The notes beneath the pieces are model-generated. The model saw only the letters and a program-made list of their open reading frames with translations. It was not told where the DNA came from and searched no databases. A stretch of DNA of 15,786 nucleotides from the NCBI GenBank assembly GCA_965652145.1, contig CBFGTV010000076.1, positions 1 through 15,786 of the forward strand, written 5' to 3'. The DNA is from CBFGTV01 sp965652145 (GTDB lineage Bacteria > Bacillota > Clostridia > Peptostreptococcales > Natronincolaceae). The position numbers were made by a program, and so were the translations under genes. Each line of letters opens with the position of its first letter. The stretch's first letter is position 1. Below, in pieces: positions 14,274-15,786 of this stretch.

Positions 14274-14948
14274 CTAAGCAAAAAGATGCTTGTTTTTTTG
14301 AATGGCAGCATATACTTCATCCCATGGTACCAGCTTCAAAGCACCGGTTGGACAAATCTTTGCGCAGGATGGATCGCCATTACACAGGAAGCATTTTTTA
14401 GATTTCTTGGTTTCTTGATCGACTGTAATCATCTTAAATGGACATTGACTTTGACACATACCGCAGCCAACACACTTTTCTTCGTCCACCACCCTGGTTC
14501 CGGTTCCCTCTTGAGCCGTTATGGCCTCAACAGGACAGGCATTAACACAGGCGGCATCTGCACATTGCTGACAGGTGTCGGGAATAATCTCAAGATTACC
14601 ATAATGACCTGCTGCATTTAAGTAGTCATTCTTTGGTCCACCGGGTCCAAAATTATAATTCCGATCGACCTTCACCCTGGCAATGGTGGGATCAGCCTTA
14701 CCGTCATTATTCATTGTACAAGTGACCTCACATCGTCTACAGCCTGTACAGCGATTGGAATCAGAAATTAATACACCTGTAGCTAAAGCAATACCTGACA
14801 CATCGGCTGAGTCTTTGCTGCATCCGGTCAATAAATTGAGTACTGTCATGGATACAGCCACACCGGCCATACTTTTCCCGCTCAATTTTAGAAATTCACG
14901 GCGACTGGTGGTTTTTTCCCAAAAACCTATTTTTTCTTCATGAGACAT
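14274..14948 (-). CDS. Tat-dependent 4x[4Fe-4S] ferredoxin lipoprotein, YdhY-like
   Basis: This 224-residue electron carrier is the likely redox partner of the AOR-family enzyme encoded 42 bases downstream. The N-terminus has a twin-arginine motif TSRREFLKLSG (14-24), a hydrophobic stretch and a lipobox LLTGC (Cys43), so it should be exported folded and anchored outside the membrane. Four cluster motifs follow: Cys67/70/73/77, Cys126/129/134/138, Cys159/162/165/169 and Cys186/189/195/199, the arrangement of DmsB/HycB-like subunits. ATG 14948 follows GGGGAGG. It is the first gene of the operon. A Tat lipoprotein is consistent with tatA genes in the same operon. Confidence 0.92.
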   Translation of the reverse strand: MSHEEKIGFWEKTTSRREFLKLSGKSMAGVAVSMTVLNLLTGCSKDSADVSGIALATGVLISDSNRCTGCRRCEVTCTMNNDGKADPTIARVKVDRNYNFGPGGPKNDYLNAAGHYGNLEIIPDTCQQCADAACVNACPVEAITAQEGTGTRVVDEEKCVGCGMCQSQCPFKMITVDQETKKSKKCFLCNGDPSCAKICPTGALKLVPWDEVYAAIQKNKHLFA

Positions 14949-14990
14949 TACATCCTACCTCCCCAAAACTTTTCATATTTACTTCTAAAA

Positions 14991-15010
14991 TTTGTGAAAT
15001 TATTCACTAA
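14991..15010. promoter_or_regulatory. CRP/FNR-type dyad in front of the redox operon
   Basis: TTTGTGAAATTATTCACTAA holds TGTGA-N6-TCACT with outer TT/AA pairs, close to the TGTGA-N6-TCACA operator of CRP/FNR-family regulators, including Firmicutes Fnr. It lies 43 bases upstream of the ydhY-like ATG and downstream of the best promoter candidate, so it looks more like a repressor or secondary-promoter site than a classic class II activator site. Confidence 0.45.
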
Positions 15011-15786
15011 AATAGTCAATTATAATTTATCACATTTATCTATACTTTGTCAAATGATATTATTTTTGCCTCAATAAATCCTTTTGTTCCATAAATATTA
15101 TCAATTGCCTTTATCAGTAATCACCTTAATCCTAACGGTATTTTGGTTAAATATATTAATTATCATTTGAAAATGTTAATCGAAAAGAATAGCCCAGAGT
15201 CAGTCATATCATTAAGAAATCAATCAAAATAGCAAATGGGTATCAGCCTTGAAATTTCGTTGATTTGACCGTATTTGGGCCATACAATACCCTTTTATAT
15301 TTAAAGTAAAGCAGTACCTATAGAATGATTTGTCGCTATTTTAATAACATTTTTTAAAAAGTATTACTTAATAGAGTAAAGTCTTTTTTCAGAATCTTAA
15401 AATCATTTTTGGTTCCTATCACTTATCAAAAAAATTTCTTCCCACTCTAAATCATTGGTGTTAATTATATAATATCGTTATATATTTAACTAATTTAAAT
15501 TGCTTTTTATTTTGCAGCCATATGGTCCCTAAAAGTTATTAGCAAATTCTTCGAAGCTTAAACGGGCTGTTATGAACCTGTTTTTAATAAGGTACTCATT
15601 ATTTATGCTATTGATTTTACAGTGTCAAATTTTTTATAGGGAATTTTTTTTTACACAAATTAGTTGCGATTTTAAAAAAATAAGCCCTATTGGATGTTAA
15701 CAAAATAACAATATTAATGGTAAATGATGGTGATTATTAGCAAAAAAAATCCTACACTCTGGAAGGTGAAGCTTCTCGGCATACAC
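15011..15786. other. AT-rich region without a convincing gene
   Basis: Apart from the redox promoter at its left end this stretch holds no frame with coding character on either strand. A promoter-like pair TTGATT (15260-15265) and TACAAT (15283-15288), 17 bases apart, points rightward with no gene behind it; it could drive a small RNA or be chance. About 40 bases at the right edge are visibly richer in GC, suggesting that another gene or element begins at the window boundary. Confidence 0.6.
15025..15053 (-). promoter_or_regulatory. Candidate promoter of the redox operon
   Basis: On the minus strand TTGACA (15048-15053) is followed after 17 bases by ATAAAT (15025-15030). A better -10, TATAAT (15019-15024), lies just beyond but at a 23-base spacing, too far for an ordinary sigma-A promoter. 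Either would give a leader of about 65-70 bases. Confidence 0.45.

Noticed and set aside
15530..15620. Short minus-strand frame ending in SFEEFANNF
   Set aside because: It looks faintly protein-like but has no start codon or ribosome site and an upstream stop; it could be a gene remnant but cannot be supported.
15724..15786. 21-codon open frame running off the right edge on the plus strand (begins MMVIISKKNPTLW)
   Set aside because: No good ribosome site and too short to recognise; opposite-strand frames ending near the edge are equally plausible.

Overview
The window looks like chromosomal DNA from an anaerobic, low-GC Firmicute (Clostridia-type). Intergenic stretches are very AT-rich, Shine-Dalgarno sequences are strong (AGGAGG, GGGGAGG), and gene content is clostridial: a TAXI-type TRAP transporter, a clustered 5-oxoprolinase, and a tungsten/molybdenum aldehyde:ferredoxin oxidoreductase (AOR) family enzyme. 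No species is claimed. No rRNA, tRNA, CRISPR array or intact mobile element was seen.

Layout. (1) Bases 1-384, minus: the 5' part of a CNNM/DUF21 (CorC/HlyC-type) membrane protein, cut by the window edge. (2) 590-1876, plus: a stand-alone homoserine dehydrogenase with a good sigma-A promoter and a long bidirectional terminator. (3) 1980-6203, minus: a tight five-gene operon with overlapping genes, encoding a DUF1445 protein and a DUF4392 protein (the two halves of the vertebrate D-glutamate cyclase DGLUCY, here as separate genes), then PxpA, PxpB and PxpC of ATP-dependent 5-oxoprolinase. (4) 6204-6666: a divergent control region with two promoters, a CodY-like box over the minus-strand -35, and two palindromes. 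(5) 6667-10200, plus: a TAXI-family binding lipoprotein, a DUF1850 membrane protein and a fused TRAP permease. (6) 10207-10245: a second bidirectional terminator. (7) 10271-14948, minus: a redox operon ordered ydhY-like Tat lipoprotein ferredoxin, ydhV-like AOR-family oxidoreductase, ydhW-like protein, fdhD, tatA, tatA. (8) 14949-15786: AT-rich DNA without a convincing gene, holding the redox operon promoter and a CRP/FNR-type dyad.

How the genes fit. Blocks 3 to 5 read as one uptake and breakdown module. The TRAP system would import an acidic compound (5-oxoproline or glutamate is my inference), the cyclase pair would interconvert glutamate and 5-oxoproline, and PxpABC would open 5-oxoproline to glutamate. 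The stereochemistry is unresolved: the vertebrate cyclase works on D-glutamate, PxpABC is known for the L-isomer, and no racemase is present. Block 7 looks like a respiratory or redox module. The Fe-S partner carries a twin-arginine signal plus lipobox, and two TatA genes and FdhD sit in the same operon, which suggests export of the Fe-S subunit and possibly of the AOR-family enzyme with it. Both modules mix known families in combinations that deserve a second look.
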